This document shows positions 25,963 to 34,136 of a stretch of DNA of 64,000 nt, piece by piece. The translations under genes were made by a program, and so were the position numbers. The notes under the pieces are model-generated. The model searched no databases, was not told the DNA's origin, and saw nothing but the letters and a program-made list of their open reading frames with translations. Every line of letters starts with the position of its first letter. Positions within the stretch are counted from its first letter, which is position 1. Source of the DNA: Geofilum rhodophaeum (GTDB lineage: Bacteria > Bacteroidota > Bacteroidia > Bacteroidales > Marinilabiliaceae); the NCBI RefSeq assembly GCF_002210225.1, contig NZ_MWUJ01000002.1, positions 186,001 through 250,000 on the forward strand, written 5' to 3'.

Positions 25963-28020
25963 CTAGATGGCGAAGAGTTCGGCATCCGGCTGCTGGTTCA
26001 ATTCAATTTGCTCGATGTGCATATCGATGCTTTGGGGTCCCATGCTCTGGTTGATGCGGGTGGGGAAGAGGACGCCCTCTACCTCGGTCCACTCCCGATA
26101 GCTGGTGGTCGCCGAACCCTGGGGTGAGCTGCTGATTTCGCGGAATTTGAGGCCGTCGCCCACCTTAAAGTACAGGGTGGTCGCCGAGCCCGAAGGCTTG
26201 GTGACTTGCAGTTTATAGCAGTTCTGACCATCAATGATTTCGGCACCGAGCAGTTCCAGCTCATAGCCTTCGTCCAGGTAGTTGAGTTCCGGAAAAAGGA
26301 CGCTGCTTTCCTTCATTTCGGCCAACATAGGGCCCTCCAGTTCCTGCTCGCCCATGGGCGAAACCACCTTGCCACGTTGGCCGTCGAAGACTTGCTTTGA
26401 GAGGACCTGGCCATTCATGCCCATTTCTACCAGAACTTGATTTTTATTGGTCTGCACAGTAAGCACAGACAGGGCCATACCCTGCACGGTAGCCGTTCCG
26501 GTCTGCCGCCAGTCCTGTATCCCGTCGAGGGCTTCCTGTCCGCCCAGGGCCTCGGCATAAGCCGCAATTACGTCGGCCGCACTTACTCCCGAAACCGCTT
26601 GCAGTCCCTTTACTTCCTCTCCGTAGTAGTCGTAACGCCGAACCTTACCATCGGCAGCAAAAGGCGCCAGGGTCTCCGAAATCTTATCGGCTTCGCCCAC
26701 CGCAACAATGATGCATTGCTCGGGACGCAGATACTTTTTGGCCATTTCCTGCACATCTTCTGCCGTTACTGCCGCCAATTTTTGCAGGTAGGTCTGGTAG
26801 TAATCGGCCGGCAAATTGTAACGGGCAATGTTCAGGGCGAAGCGGGCCACGGTTTGTGGATCTTCCAGCGAGCGCGAAAAGCTGCCGGTCATCATATTCT
26901 TGATCAGTTCCAGATCTTCCTCACTCACCTGCTCATTTTGCATGCGGCGCATTTCGTAAAGAATTTCGTGCACGGCACTGTCGCTCACCGAGGTACGTAC
27001 CTGAGTGGAGGCGTTGAAGTTGCCGATGCGCTCGTCGGTACTCAGACTCGAATAAGCCCCATAGGTAAAGGCCTTGTCCTCGCGCAAATTTTGAAAAAGA
27101 CGGGCGTTGAAAGAGCCGCCGCCCAAAATCTGATTCATCACCGAGGCCTTGATGGCGTCTGGGTGACCCGGCGTCAGGTCCACCGTGTGGGTCACCTGCA
27201 GGGTCGACTGGTTGGCGCCGTCGCGGTTGGCTACAGCCACCACCGGTCCCTCATAGCTTGGCCAGCTCTGATTTTCGTATTGCGGCACTTCAGCTTCCTG
27301 CCATTTGCCGAAGTACTTTTTGGCTTGTTTTTTGGCCTCTTTAAGGGTGATGTCGCCCACTATAATCAAATAGCCTTTGTTGGGACAAAAATAAGTCTGG
27401 TGGTACTGTTTCAGGTGGTCGGTGGTGATCCTGGCCAGACTGGCTTCGGAGGTCACGGCCCCGTAGGGGTCCGTTGACCCGTAGCGCAATACCGAGGCAA
27501 TGTTGCCGGCAATGGCCGAAGGTTCGTTTTTATTGGCCTGGATGGCGGTCTCCATCTGCTTGACGATCTTGTCCAGCTCCTCCTGCGGAAAAACCGGATT
27601 CAGCAGTACGTCCGACATCAGCTCCAGCAGGATGCTGTTGTGGCGGGTGAGACTGCGCGCATAAATGCCCTTAGAATGCGGCGAGAGGGTGGCCCCGATG
27701 AAATCTACTGCCTCATCAATTTCGGCCTTGCTGCGGCTGGTGGTTCCTGCACGCATCAAATCGCCCACCAGTTCCACATAGCCCGTGGCTTCGCCTTCGG
27801 GAACGGCACCGGTGTTGAGGGTGAGACTGTAGCTGACCATCGGCAATTTGTGGTCTTCCACCACAAAAACCTGCAGGCCGTTTTTCAAAGTAAACTGCTG
27901 CGATTCTCCAATATTGATCTGGGGAGCCGGTCCCGCCGCCGGCGGGGTGCTGCGATCGAGCTGGGCCCATAAGCCGGTGCTCAGGAGGCCCATATAAAGC
28001 AAAGTGATTATTTTCTTCAT
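25963..28020 (-). CDS. M16-family peptidase subunit without zinc motif, with C-terminal lipoprotein-like domain
   Basis: A 685-residue exported protein (signal peptide MKKIITLLYMGLLSTGLWAQ). Residues about 45-460 form two M16 domains (FTLKNGLQVFVVEDHKLPMV and the partner-type repeat). The zinc-ligand HxxEH is absent: where it should lie the protein has TGYVELVGDLMRAGTT, so it is probably the non-catalytic partner of the next gene. Residues about 475-685 are an added beta-rich domain (LSKQVFDGQRGKVVSPMGEQ, YELELLGAEIIDGQNCYKLQV) resembling outer-membrane lipoprotein or LolA-like folds. The gene is 45 bases after the catalytic partner, so the two should form a heterodimeric envelope protease like the processing-peptidase alpha/beta pair. 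Confidence 0.87.
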   Translation of the reverse strand: MKKIITLLYMGLLSTGLWAQLDRSTPPAAGPAPQINIGESQQFTLKNGLQVFVVEDHKLPMVSYSLTLNTGAVPEGEATGYVELVGDLMRAGTTSRSKAEIDEAVDFIGATLSPHSKGIYARSLTRHNSILLELMSDVLLNPVFPQEELDKIVKQMETAIQANKNEPSAIAGNIASVLRYGSTDPYGAVTSEASLARITTDHLKQYHQTYFCPNKGYLIIVGDITLKEAKKQAKKYFGKWQEAEVPQYENQSWPSYEGPVVAVANRDGANQSTLQVTHTVDLTPGHPDAIKASVMNQILGGGSFNARLFQNLREDKAFTYGAYSSLSTDERIGNFNASTQVRTSVSDSAVHEILYEMRRMQNEQVSEEDLELIKNMMTGSFSRSLEDPQTVARFALNIARYNLPADYYQTYLQKLAAVTAEDVQEMAKKYLRPEQCIIVAVGEADKISETLAPFAADGKVRRYDYYGEEVKGLQAVSGVSAADVIAAYAEALGGQEALDGIQDWRQTGTATVQGMALSVLTVQTNKNQVLVEMGMNGQVLSKQVFDGQRGKVVSPMGEQELEGPMLAEMKESSVLFPELNYLDEGYELELLGAEIIDGQNCYKLQVTKPSGSATTLYFKVGDGLKFREISSSPQGSATTSYREWTEVEGVLFPTRINQSMGPQSIDMHIEQIELNQQPDAELFAI

Positions 28021-28065
28021 GATGTATGTTTTTCGTCGGCCGAAAAGTTCGACCCTTATTTGGGT

Positions 28066-29394
28066 TTAGTTCTGCTTAGGCAGGTAGTACAATACCACCC
28101 GGTTTTCGGGCACAAAGTAGGTTTGGGCCACCCTTTGAATGTCTTCACGCGTAACCGCCATGTAGCGGTCCAGTTCGCGGTTCACCAAAGCGGCATCTCC
28201 AAAATAGGTGTAAAAAGTCGCCAGGTTGTGGGCCCGCTCGGCAATTTGCTGGTTGCCGCTCACCACCTGGTTTTCGAACTGGTTGCGCAATTTTTGAAAT
28301 TCTCTGTCGGGAATCAGGCTGCTGCGTACCTTCTCGATTTCTGCATTCATCGCGTTTTCCAAATCCTGGGGGTCAACACCCATGTTGCTGAAAGCCAGGG
28401 TGAAGTTGACCGTAGGCTCGTTAAAGGGCAGGGGGAAGGAGCCCACCTGCAGGGCCAATTGCTGCTCATCTACCAACTCTTTGTGCAGGCGTGAGCTTTG
28501 TCCCCCCGACAGCAAAGTCCCCAACATTTCAATGGCATAGTAATCGTCGGTCCCCATAGCCGGCATGCGGTAGGCCTGCAGCACCAGTGGTACCTGAATG
28601 TTGTCGAAAATGGTATCGCGCACCTCACCACCCAGGGGCGGTTCAACTACTGAGGGCCGGTAAATTTCCCCTTCGTTGGCGGGAATGTCGCCGTAGTATT
28701 TTTCTACCAGACGGCGTGCCTGCTCTTCGTTGATGTCGCCGGCTACGACCAATACCGCATTGTTGGGCACATAAAAACTGTTGTAGAAGGCTTCAAATTC
28801 CTCGTCGCGCGCCGCCCTGATGTGGTCCGGGTCGCCAATGGTCACCCAGCGGTAGGGATGCTCGCGGTAGGCCCGCTTCATGGTTTCAATTAAAATGGTG
28901 CCGTAGGGACGGTTGTCGTAGCTCTGCTTCTTTTCTTCGATCACCACCTGCTTTTGCGTGGCAATGCCCTGTGAATCGACAGTGGCATGTAGCATGCGCT
29001 CCGACTCCAGCCACAGGCCCAGTTCCAACTGGTTGGAGGGCAGGGTTTGGTAGTAGTAGGTGCGGTCCGATGAGGTATTGGCGTTGAGCGTACCGCCTGC
29101 CCGTTCCACAAATTTGGCGTACTGGCCACGTGGAATGTTTTTGGTACCCTCAAACATCAGGTGTTCAAAAAAGTGGGCAAAGCCTGTGCGGTTGGGTTGT
29201 TCGTGTTTAGAGCCCACATTGTACATCACCGCCACCGTTACGATGGGGGTACTGTTGTCGCGGTGTAAGATAACATGCAGACCGTTGTCAAGTTTAAACT
29301 CTGTAAAATCGACCTGGCCCGATGCGGCCTTCAGCGGGGCAATACTTAAGAGTCCCGCTGCTGCAGCAATAAATAGTTGCTTCAAGTGCATCAT
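28066..29394 (-). CDS. M16-family zinc peptidase (catalytic subunit)
   Basis: A 442-residue exported protein with the inverted zinc motif in GFAHFFEHLMFEGT (HxxEH) and the downstream ligand Glu in VVIEEKKQSYDNRPYG. The first-domain strand LDNGLHVILHRDNSTPIVTV and the R/Y pair near the C-terminus (SSRLHKELVDEQQLALQVGS) are typical. The signal peptide is MMHLKQLFIAAAAGLLSIAP, with a second in-frame Met one codon later. It degrades short peptides or processed sequences in the periplasm; the substrate is unknown. It is the first gene of the pair. Confidence 0.9.
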   Translation of the reverse strand: MMHLKQLFIAAAAGLLSIAPLKAASGQVDFTEFKLDNGLHVILHRDNSTPIVTVAVMYNVGSKHEQPNRTGFAHFFEHLMFEGTKNIPRGQYAKFVERAGGTLNANTSSDRTYYYQTLPSNQLELGLWLESERMLHATVDSQGIATQKQVVIEEKKQSYDNRPYGTILIETMKRAYREHPYRWVTIGDPDHIRAARDEEFEAFYNSFYVPNNAVLVVAGDINEEQARRLVEKYYGDIPANEGEIYRPSVVEPPLGGEVRDTIFDNIQVPLVLQAYRMPAMGTDDYYAIEMLGTLLSGGQSSRLHKELVDEQQLALQVGSFPLPFNEPTVNFTLAFSNMGVDPQDLENAMNAEIEKVRSSLIPDREFQKLRNQFENQVVSGNQQIAERAHNLATFYTYFGDAALVNRELDRYMAVTREDIQRVAQTYFVPENRVVLYYLPKQN

Positions 29395-29443
29395 GATTTA
29401 TAGATTAGTAATAAAGAATGGGGATTAATTTCAAAAATCAGTC

Positions 29444-29474
29444 CAAAGCTACGAAACGACTGAGAGAATGTAAA
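29444..29474 (-). promoter_or_regulatory. Promoter of the M16 pair
   Basis: Minus strand: TTTA (29471-29474), 19-base spacer, TAGCTTTG (29444-29451), an exact TAnnTTTG box, 50 bases ahead of the start. Confidence 0.6.
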
Positions 29475-29615
29475 CTGTGGCCGACTGAACTTTTGTGCAG
29501 GTCGGGTTAATCGGAGCGTTTTGTCCGCAAACGAACAGGTGGGTGTTCGTTATCGGACAGATCCGCCTGCCCCGGCACAGATTTTGTCGCTGTGCGGTAA
29601 TTGTGCAAATATTTT

Positions 29616-29623
29616 TACTTTTG
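29616..29623 (+). promoter_or_regulatory. Candidate -7 box for the small lipoprotein gene
   Basis: TACTTTTG is an exact TAnnTTTG box 34 bases ahead of the start at 29658; a good upstream TTTG was not found. It is divergent from the M16 promoter. Confidence 0.5.
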
Positions 29624-29657
29624 TGCCGGAAGCCAATTAATACTAAGCAGCCCAATA

Positions 29658-30128
29658 ATGAAAGCAAAACATTGGATGGGTGTGTTGTTGTTCGGCAGTT
29701 TTTTGTGGGCATCCTGCTCGCAGAACGAGATTTGTCTTTCGAACCAGCATGCTTTGCAGAGCGGATTTTATTCGGCCCTTGCCCTTGAGGACAAGGATAC
29801 CTTACTCACAGAGGCCCGTATTTACGGTATTCTGCCCGAAAGGGATCCCCTCTACGACAACGAAACGGTGGGCAAACTGTTTTTGCCCCTGTCTTTTCAG
29901 AAAGACACCACCGCCTTTGTGCTCTATTCCGGTGAATTTATGAAGGACACCCTGTGGATTCGGCACAGCAGTGAGCTGAAATACATTTCGCGGGATTGTG
30001 GATTTACCTTTAACTTTGAACTGGATAGTGTGTGGTTTACCCGCGTGTTTATTGATTCGGTAGCCATTGAAAATCCCGGGGTTAATTACGGTGAAAACTT
30101 TGAGAATGTTAAGATCTATATTTATTAG
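29658..30128 (+). CDS. Small lipoprotein, DUF6452-like
   Basis: A 156-residue protein. The start at 29658 (MKAKHWMGVLLFGSFLWASC) gives a lipoprotein signal with the lipobox cysteine C20; the frame is open 57 bases further upstream without a signal-like sequence. The mature part is beta-rich, with QSGFYSAL, LPLSFQKDTTAFVLYSGEFM and ISRDCGFTFNFELDSV. This pattern (Cys-rich start, phrase ending YSA, then F-x-F near the end) is recalled as DUF6452 of Bacteroidota, usually followed by a DUF6048 gene as here. Function unknown. Confidence 0.62.
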   Translation: MKAKHWMGVLLFGSFLWASCSQNEICLSNQHALQSGFYSALALEDKDTLLTEARIYGILPERDPLYDNETVGKLFLPLSFQKDTTAFVLYSGEFMKDTLWIRHSSELKYISRDCGFTFNFELDSVWFTRVFIDSVAIENPGVNYGENFENVKIYIY

Positions 30129-30765
30129 TCTCCTGTTGCTCTGGGGCAGCAGTCTCCCCGCCCAGCTGGTGCAGGAGCCGCCCAGTCGGCCCCAGGGTTT
30201 TACCCTGGGCGTCAACCTGGCCGGGCCCCTCAACAAGCTGCTCGATGGCGACAGGACCGGTATTTCCTTTCTTACGCGCATGAACCTGACGGAGGATTGG
30301 TTTTTTATTGGAGAGGCTGGTTTTGAGAATGTAAGCTTTACCAAAGAGGCTTACGACTACGAATCGAACGGCACCTTTCTGCGTTTGGGCCTGGCCCGGG
30401 ACATGCTGCCCGAAAAGGAGGCCGGCAGTATGGACAACATTCTTATGGGTTTGCAGTACGGCTATGCCCTGCAGGAGCAAACGGCCGGTCGTTTCAGTAT
30501 ATTTAACGGCTATTGGGACGATTACCACAGTCGCGTAGGCGCCAACACGCTCAACACCCACTGGGCCGAGCTGTCGGTGGGTCCCCGTGCCGAAGTCTTC
30601 CATAACTTTTTTCTGAGCTGGCAACTCAATCTGCGCGTGGTGCTCGTCAGCAGCAACAGCAGCACCCTGGAACCCTACATTGTTCCCGGTTACGGTATTG
30701 GCGACAATAAAGTGATCCTGGGCTTTGCCTACACCCTCGAGTACTTTATTCCCTGGAAAAAGTAG
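30106..30765 (+). CDS. Outer-membrane beta-barrel-like protein, DUF6048-like
   Basis: A 219-residue exported protein starting inside the end of the lipoprotein gene (23-base overlap), with signal peptide MLRSIFISLLLLWGSSLPAQ. The mature part shows strands of a small barrel: FTLGVNLAGPLNKLLDGDRT, FIGEAGFENVSF, GTFLRLGLARDML and a closing IPGYGIG-like and FAYTLEYFIPWKK. The pairing with the preceding lipoprotein suggests DUF6048. Its 3' end overlaps the end of the opposite-strand HAD gene by 20 bases, so the two transcripts are complementary there. Confidence 0.62.
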   Translation: MLRSIFISLLLLWGSSLPAQLVQEPPSRPQGFTLGVNLAGPLNKLLDGDRTGISFLTRMNLTEDWFFIGEAGFENVSFTKEAYDYESNGTFLRLGLARDMLPEKEAGSMDNILMGLQYGYALQEQTAGRFSIFNGYWDDYHSRVGANTLNTHWAELSVGPRAEVFHNFFLSWQLNLRVVLVSSNSSTLEPYIVPGYGIGDNKVILGFAYTLEYFIPWKK

Positions 30766-31564
30766 CGGCCTGGGGCTGCAACAGCAAACGCTCCACGGTA
30801 TCGACCACCCCGTTGTGGTTGTTGTCCCTGCTGGTAATGAAGCGGGCCCTTTCACGGATGATCGGGTGCGCATTTTTCATCGCGAAGCTGTGGTCTGCTG
30901 CCTCAATCATCTCCAGGTCGTTCAGAAAATCACCAAAGACCATGGTTTGTTCGCTGCCGATGCCCAGTTTCTCCTGGGCCCTGCGTACGGCATTGCCCTT
31001 GTTGGCATCCAGGTTGGTCACATCCAGCCAGTGCTCACCCGACACCGTTACCTTGTAACGGTCGCCAAAGTGCTGCAGCTTTTGGGCACTGTTGTTCTCA
31101 GCGCCCAGTTTATCGTAGAGGGCCAGTTTCAGCACCTCATCCTGCACCTCATCGAGGCGATCGACCACCTCCAGGCGGTGATAGTACTTACCGGCTTCCT
31201 CCACCAGTAAGGGATCCTTTTGTTCCATATAGGCCGAGCGGCGGCCGCACAGCACCAGTTCCACACCCGGTATTTGGCGGGCCGTTTGCAGCAATTCGTG
31301 CAAGCTGCCGGTCTCCAGACTGTTCACATACAAGTCCTCCCCCCGGTAACGCACCAGGGTGCCGTTTTCTGCAATGAAAAGGGTGTCGGCTGCAATGCGC
31401 TCAAAATCCTTTTCGATGGTATAAATCTGTCGCCCGCTGGCCACCGAAAACAAAACGCCCTTTTGTAAAAGTTGCTGATGGGTGGGCCAAAACGACGGAT
31501 CAATCTCCTTCAAATCGTTCAGCAAGGTGCCGTCCAGGTCGGTCACCACCAGTTTGATATCCAT
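30746..31564 (-). CDS. HAD-superfamily hydrolase, Cof-type
   Basis: A 272-residue phosphatase of the Cof/IIB subclass. Motif I is VVTDLDGTLLNDL (nucleophile D9), motif II is SVASGRQIY, the IIB cap spans about residues 85-190 (NGTLVRYRGEDLYVNSL), and motifs III/IV are NKGNAVRRAQEKLG and VFGDFLNDLEMIEAADHSFAM. Substrates of this group are sugar phosphates or cofactors such as PLP; none can be named here. It follows the carbamoylputrescine amidase gene by 11 bases. Confidence 0.9.
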   Translation of the reverse strand: MDIKLVVTDLDGTLLNDLKEIDPSFWPTHQQLLQKGVLFSVASGRQIYTIEKDFERIAADTLFIAENGTLVRYRGEDLYVNSLETGSLHELLQTARQIPGVELVLCGRRSAYMEQKDPLLVEEAGKYYHRLEVVDRLDEVQDEVLKLALYDKLGAENNSAQKLQHFGDRYKVTVSGEHWLDVTNLDANKGNAVRRAQEKLGIGSEQTMVFGDFLNDLEMIEAADHSFAMKNAHPIIRERARFITSRDNNHNGVVDTVERLLLQPQAATFSRE

Positions 31565-31575
31565 AAGTTTTTTAT

Positions 31576-32460
31576 TTAGTCGATGAAACGCCGTACGATG
31601 TTTCCGTAGGCATCGATGCGCCGGTCGCGCAGGAAGGGCCAGATGCGGCGTACCGCCTCAGAACGCTGCAGGTCGATATCGACCAGCAGCAAGTCCTCCC
31701 CCTCATTGCCCGCTTCGGCCAGCATTTCCCCCTGGGGACCTGCCACAAAGCTGTTTCCCCAAAAGCTGATGCCGCCCGTTACGCCCGAAGGATCGGGTTC
31801 GTAACCCACGCGGTTGACCGAGACGACGGGCAGACCGTTGGCTACGGCATGGCCCCGCTGACTCAAAATCCAGGCGTTCTTCTGCCGTTCCTTTTCGTCC
31901 GGCGCATCGCTGCTCTCCCAGCCAATGGCCGTGGGATAAATCAGCAGGTCGGCCCCCCGCAGCGCCATCAAACGCGCCGCCTCCGGGTACCACTGGTCCC
32001 AGCACACCAAAACCCCCAGGCGCCCCACCGACGTGTCGATAGGCTCAAAGCCCAGGTCGCCCGGCGTAAAGTAAAATTTCTCGTAATAGGCCGGATCGTC
32101 GGGAATGTGCATTTTTCGGTACTTGCCGGCCAGGCTGCCGTCGCGCTCAAACACCACCGCCGTATTGTGGTACAAACCCGGCGCCCTACGCTCAAAGAGG
32201 GAGGTCACCAGCACAATGCCCAGCTCGCCAGCCAGCGCACCAAAGCGCTCGGTAGAGGGACCCGGAATCGGCTCCGCCAGATCGAACACTTCGGTGTCCT
32301 CGGTCTGACAAAAATACAGACTGTTGTGCAGCTCCTGCAACACCACCAGCTGTGCGCCTTCGGCCGCCGCCTTGCGGATGTTGGCCTCCAGCTTAGCGGT
32401 ATTGGCCTCGAGGTCGGCCCCATTGCTTTGTTGAATCAGAGCGGTACGGATTTTTTGCAT
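31576..32460 (-). CDS. aguB: N-carbamoylputrescine amidase
   Basis: A 294-residue nitrilase-family enzyme that releases ammonia and CO2 from N-carbamoylputrescine to give putrescine. The Glu-Lys-Cys triad is visible at E43 (VLQELHNS), K116 (KYRKMHIP) and C153 (LVCWDQWYPEA). Phrases such as YYEKFYFTPGD and PTAIGWE are those of AguB. It lies downstream of aguA, which makes its substrate, with 123 bases between them. Confidence 0.93.
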   Translation of the reverse strand: MQKIRTALIQQSNGADLEANTAKLEANIRKAAAEGAQLVVLQELHNSLYFCQTEDTEVFDLAEPIPGPSTERFGALAGELGIVLVTSLFERRAPGLYHNTAVVFERDGSLAGKYRKMHIPDDPAYYEKFYFTPGDLGFEPIDTSVGRLGVLVCWDQWYPEAARLMALRGADLLIYPTAIGWESSDAPDEKERQKNAWILSQRGHAVANGLPVVSVNRVGYEPDPSGVTGGISFWGNSFVAGPQGEMLAEAGNEGEDLLLVDIDLQRSEAVRRIWPFLRDRRIDAYGNIVRRFID

Positions 32461-32583
32461 CTTCCCTAAAATTTTAGTGGTCCCACAAAGTTAACGAAAG
32501 TCCCTGTTGCAAAATCGCAACAAAAGGAAATATAGCTTAAAATAAAGCACTGTTTTTCAGTGTATAAAGGTGCTGCGGTAGGA

Positions 32584-33648
32584 CTAATCCCGTCGCAAAT
32601 CGGGGTGCATGTAGCCGCGGGGCAGCTGCATGGTCACGCAGTGCAGCGAGCCGTGCTGTTTGATCAGCGGCAGGCAATCGACCCCCACCACTTCGCGTCC
32701 CGGAAAGGCCTGGGCCAGTTGTTCCAGGGCCTGGGCATCCCGCTCGCTCCGGTAGGTGGGCACCAGCACCGCCCCGTTGACAATCAAAAAGTTGGCGTAG
32801 GTGGCCGGCAGTCGCTCCCCGTCCACCACCACCTCACGGGCCATGGGCAGAGGCAGGAGGCGGTAGGGTTCCCCCTCGGGCGTACGGAAGGAGCGCAATT
32901 CCTTTTCCATCGCCTGCAGGGCCTCGAAATGCACATCGCCCTCGTCCTCACACTTTACATAGGCTATGGTGTCCCTGCTGCAAAAACGTGCCAGGGTATC
33001 GATGTGACTGTCGGTATCGTCGCCCGCCAAAAAGCCGTGGTTCACCCACAGCACCCTTTTTGAGCCCAGCACCTCCTTTAAAAAGACTTCAATCTCGTTG
33101 CGGTTCCACTGCCCGTTGCGGTTGGGCGAGAGCAGACACTCCGAGGTCGTCAGCAGGGTGCCCTCCCCGTCGCTTTCGAGGGCCCCGCCCTCCAATACAA
33201 AGTTCAAGAGGTTGTAGTAGCTCGTCGCTTTGTCGAACACCCCCTTGTCGAACAGCGCCCGGTTGATGCGATTGTCCTTATCGGCCGCAAACTTCAGTCC
33301 CCAGCCATTGAACTTAAAATCCAAAAAAGCCTTTTGTCCGTTCTCCTCCAGCGCAAGAGGCCCAAAGTCCCTCGCCCAGGTATCGTTGGTCGGCACCACC
33401 AGCTGAAACAGGTGCCGCGCTGCCTCTTGGCCCACCGCCTTAAGCACCCGTTTTTCCAGTCCCCCGGCTGTAGCCTCATCGGGCACCAAAAGGAGCACCG
33501 ACTCGTAGCGCAGGAGGGTGGTAACAATGCCGAAAAAGCAGTCCTGCACCTCTTCCAGCATATAGGCCCAGTCGCTTTGCGCGTGGGGCCAGGCCAGCAG
33601 CACCCCGTCCTGGGGCTCCCACTCGGCCAAAAAACGCTTGTGTTCCAT
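32584..33648 (-). CDS. aguA: Agmatine deiminase
   Basis: A 354-residue peptidyl-arginine-deiminase-fold enzyme that turns agmatine into N-carbamoylputrescine. The family opening FLAEWEPQDGVLLAWPHAQS, TNDTWARDFGPLAL (substrate Asp), the catalytic His-containing NHGFLAGDDTDSHIDTLARF and the nucleophile C337 in GSLHCVTMQLP are all there. Together with aguB this gives the arginine decarboxylase-linked route to putrescine; no arginine decarboxylase gene is in the window. It is 6 bases after the DUF4268 gene. Confidence 0.94.
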   Translation of the reverse strand: MEHKRFLAEWEPQDGVLLAWPHAQSDWAYMLEEVQDCFFGIVTTLLRYESVLLLVPDEATAGGLEKRVLKAVGQEAARHLFQLVVPTNDTWARDFGPLALEENGQKAFLDFKFNGWGLKFAADKDNRINRALFDKGVFDKATSYYNLLNFVLEGGALESDGEGTLLTTSECLLSPNRNGQWNRNEIEVFLKEVLGSKRVLWVNHGFLAGDDTDSHIDTLARFCSRDTIAYVKCEDEGDVHFEALQAMEKELRSFRTPEGEPYRLLPLPMAREVVVDGERLPATYANFLIVNGAVLVPTYRSERDAQALEQLAQAFPGREVVGVDCLPLIKQHGSLHCVTMQLPRGYMHPDLRRD

Positions 33649-33654
33649 GGCTAA

Positions 33655-34119
33655 TTATTCGTTGATGTTGGCCTGCAGGTAGTCCTTCACTTCCAGGAAG
33701 GCCGCTTCCATGCGCAGCATATTGTCAATCAAAAAGAAAAACATATCGGGCCACAGCTCCTCATTCATGATGTCGCCCGGCGTTTCCACGTAGGTCCGGC
33801 AGACCAGTTCGCCCGTTGGTTTTTCATAGGCAAAATCCCAGGTCAGCGGTCCCCCGAAAGTCTCCTCAAACACGCCCTTGGCCGCCTGCAGTTTTTCGAA
33901 GAGTTGCAAGCGCCGCTCTTCACTGCTGTGGTTGATTTCCAGCGCCACCCTGGCCTTTTCCCGGTCCACATCAAAGCGCAAGTCCAGCCCCTTGATGCCC
34001 GTATTCTCAAAAATCCAGAACTTCTTCCGCCCTTTTTGTCCCGGCAGTCGCCGCGTCCGGTTGTTCAGGCGCTGCCAAAATTCCAGACGCAACTGCTTGG
34101 CCTCCTCCTTGTTAAACAT
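33655..34119 (-). CDS. DUF4268 protein
   Basis: A 154-residue cytoplasmic protein. EEAKQLRLEFWQRLNNRTRR, KFWIFENTGIKGLDLRFDVD and YLQANI near the end match the C-terminal DUF4268 domain that is also seen attached to PD-(D/E)XK proteins; here it stands alone. The function is unknown. It lies between the porin and aguA with gaps of 17 and 6 bases and is probably co-transcribed with both. Confidence 0.75.
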   Translation of the reverse strand: MFNKEEAKQLRLEFWQRLNNRTRRLPGQKGRKKFWIFENTGIKGLDLRFDVDREKARVALEINHSSEERRLQLFEKLQAAKGVFEETFGGPLTWDFAYEKPTGELVCRTYVETPGDIMNEELWPDMFFFLIDNMLRMEAAFLEVKDYLQANINE

Positions 34120-34136
34120 AGTGGTCTCCCTCTTTT

